In this document: positions 57,201 to 57,305 of the stretch, one piece after another
Numbering within the stretch: the first letter of the stretch is position 1
Layout: each line of letters opens with the position of its first letter
Assembly: GCA_903840935.1 (NCBI GenBank)
Contig: CAIMHT010000045.1
Coordinates: forward strand, 1 to 57,305
DNA: 57,305 nt
Direction: 5' to 3'
Source: an uncultured Chlorobiaceae bacterium
GTDB taxonomy: Bacteria > Bacteroidota > Chlorobiia > Chlorobiales > Chlorobiaceae
Notes under the pieces: generated by a model
The model's database searches: none
Told to the model about the DNA's origin: nothing
What the model saw: only the letters and a program-made list of their open reading frames with translations
Program-made: the position numbers and the translations under genes

Positions 57201-57305
57201 GTGTGTAGATGCAGAGCGGGAGCCCTGTTTACTTTTTGCCGGGGAACCATAGAGGTTGATGTTTGCGACAAAATACCGTTACCATTAATTTTTAAATGGT
57301 TCTAC

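Noticed and set aside
1..57305. tRNA, rRNA and CRISPR arrays
   Set aside because: No cloverleaf, rRNA core or regularly spaced repeats were seen in any intergenic stretch.

Overview
The window looks like a chromosomal segment of a green sulfur bacterium (Chlorobiaceae). I infer this from the gene content and from how the core proteins read: a GSA aminomutase (C5 tetrapyrrole route), KDO synthesis genes, a short ClpB-like ATPase, a TreS-maltokinase fusion next to GlgE, and several conserved proteins without clear relatives elsewhere. No rRNA, tRNA or CRISPR array is visible. The genus is not decided.

Layout. 1-403 is the edge of a broken IS630-type transposase. 0.6-11.2 kb is core: mnmE, mazG, a small hydrolase, the TreS/Mak-GlgE maltose-1-phosphate route to alpha-glucan, prfB with its programmed +1 frameshift, and a metallophosphoesterase. 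11.2-17.2 kb is an accessory patch: a secreted nuclease, small exported proteins, a PIN/Phd toxin-antitoxin pair in toxin-first order, and at least four gene remnants (glyoxalase tail, transposase piece, alpha/beta hydrolase piece, DUF1016 nuclease). 17.2-38.9 kb is core again: a degenerate WecB-like protein, an OstA/LptA-like protein, recO, hemL, crcB with DUF190, a SOUL lipoprotein, ruvX, pyrE, tyrA, nadK, a KdsC-like protein without its nucleophile, kdsA, a ClpB half-protein, nagZ, sixA, gpsA, plsY, purM, lysC, an NlpC/P60 lipoprotein and prmA.

38.9-56.2 kb is an AT-richer island between prmA and a ppx/gppA gene. It is built around two convergent copies of an unusual two-module RHS protein. 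On the plus strand both modules are one 1839-residue protein. On the minus strand they are separated by one in-frame TAA. In both copies the module order is the reverse of the usual RHS order: the half holding the RHS core end and variable tail comes first, and the half holding the preamble and FNSFF-type RHS entry comes second. Between the copies lie a displaced module-2 tail, two exported Ig-like small proteins, and a tight three-gene AT-rich operon (double zinc ribbon, four-TM coiled-coil protein, lipoprotein with a VWA-like start). A stand-alone DnaJ-type cysteine-rich protein sits 17 bases before the minus-strand RHS gene. This island is the best candidate here for an undescribed system.

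How genes work together: treS/mak and glgE turn trehalose or maltose into maltose-1-phosphate and then alpha-glucan. kdsA, the KdsC-like protein, the OstA-like protein and the WecB-like protein point to lipopolysaccharide synthesis and transport. gpsA and plsY make lysophosphatidate. ruvX-pyrE-tyrA-nadK form a compact plus-strand run.
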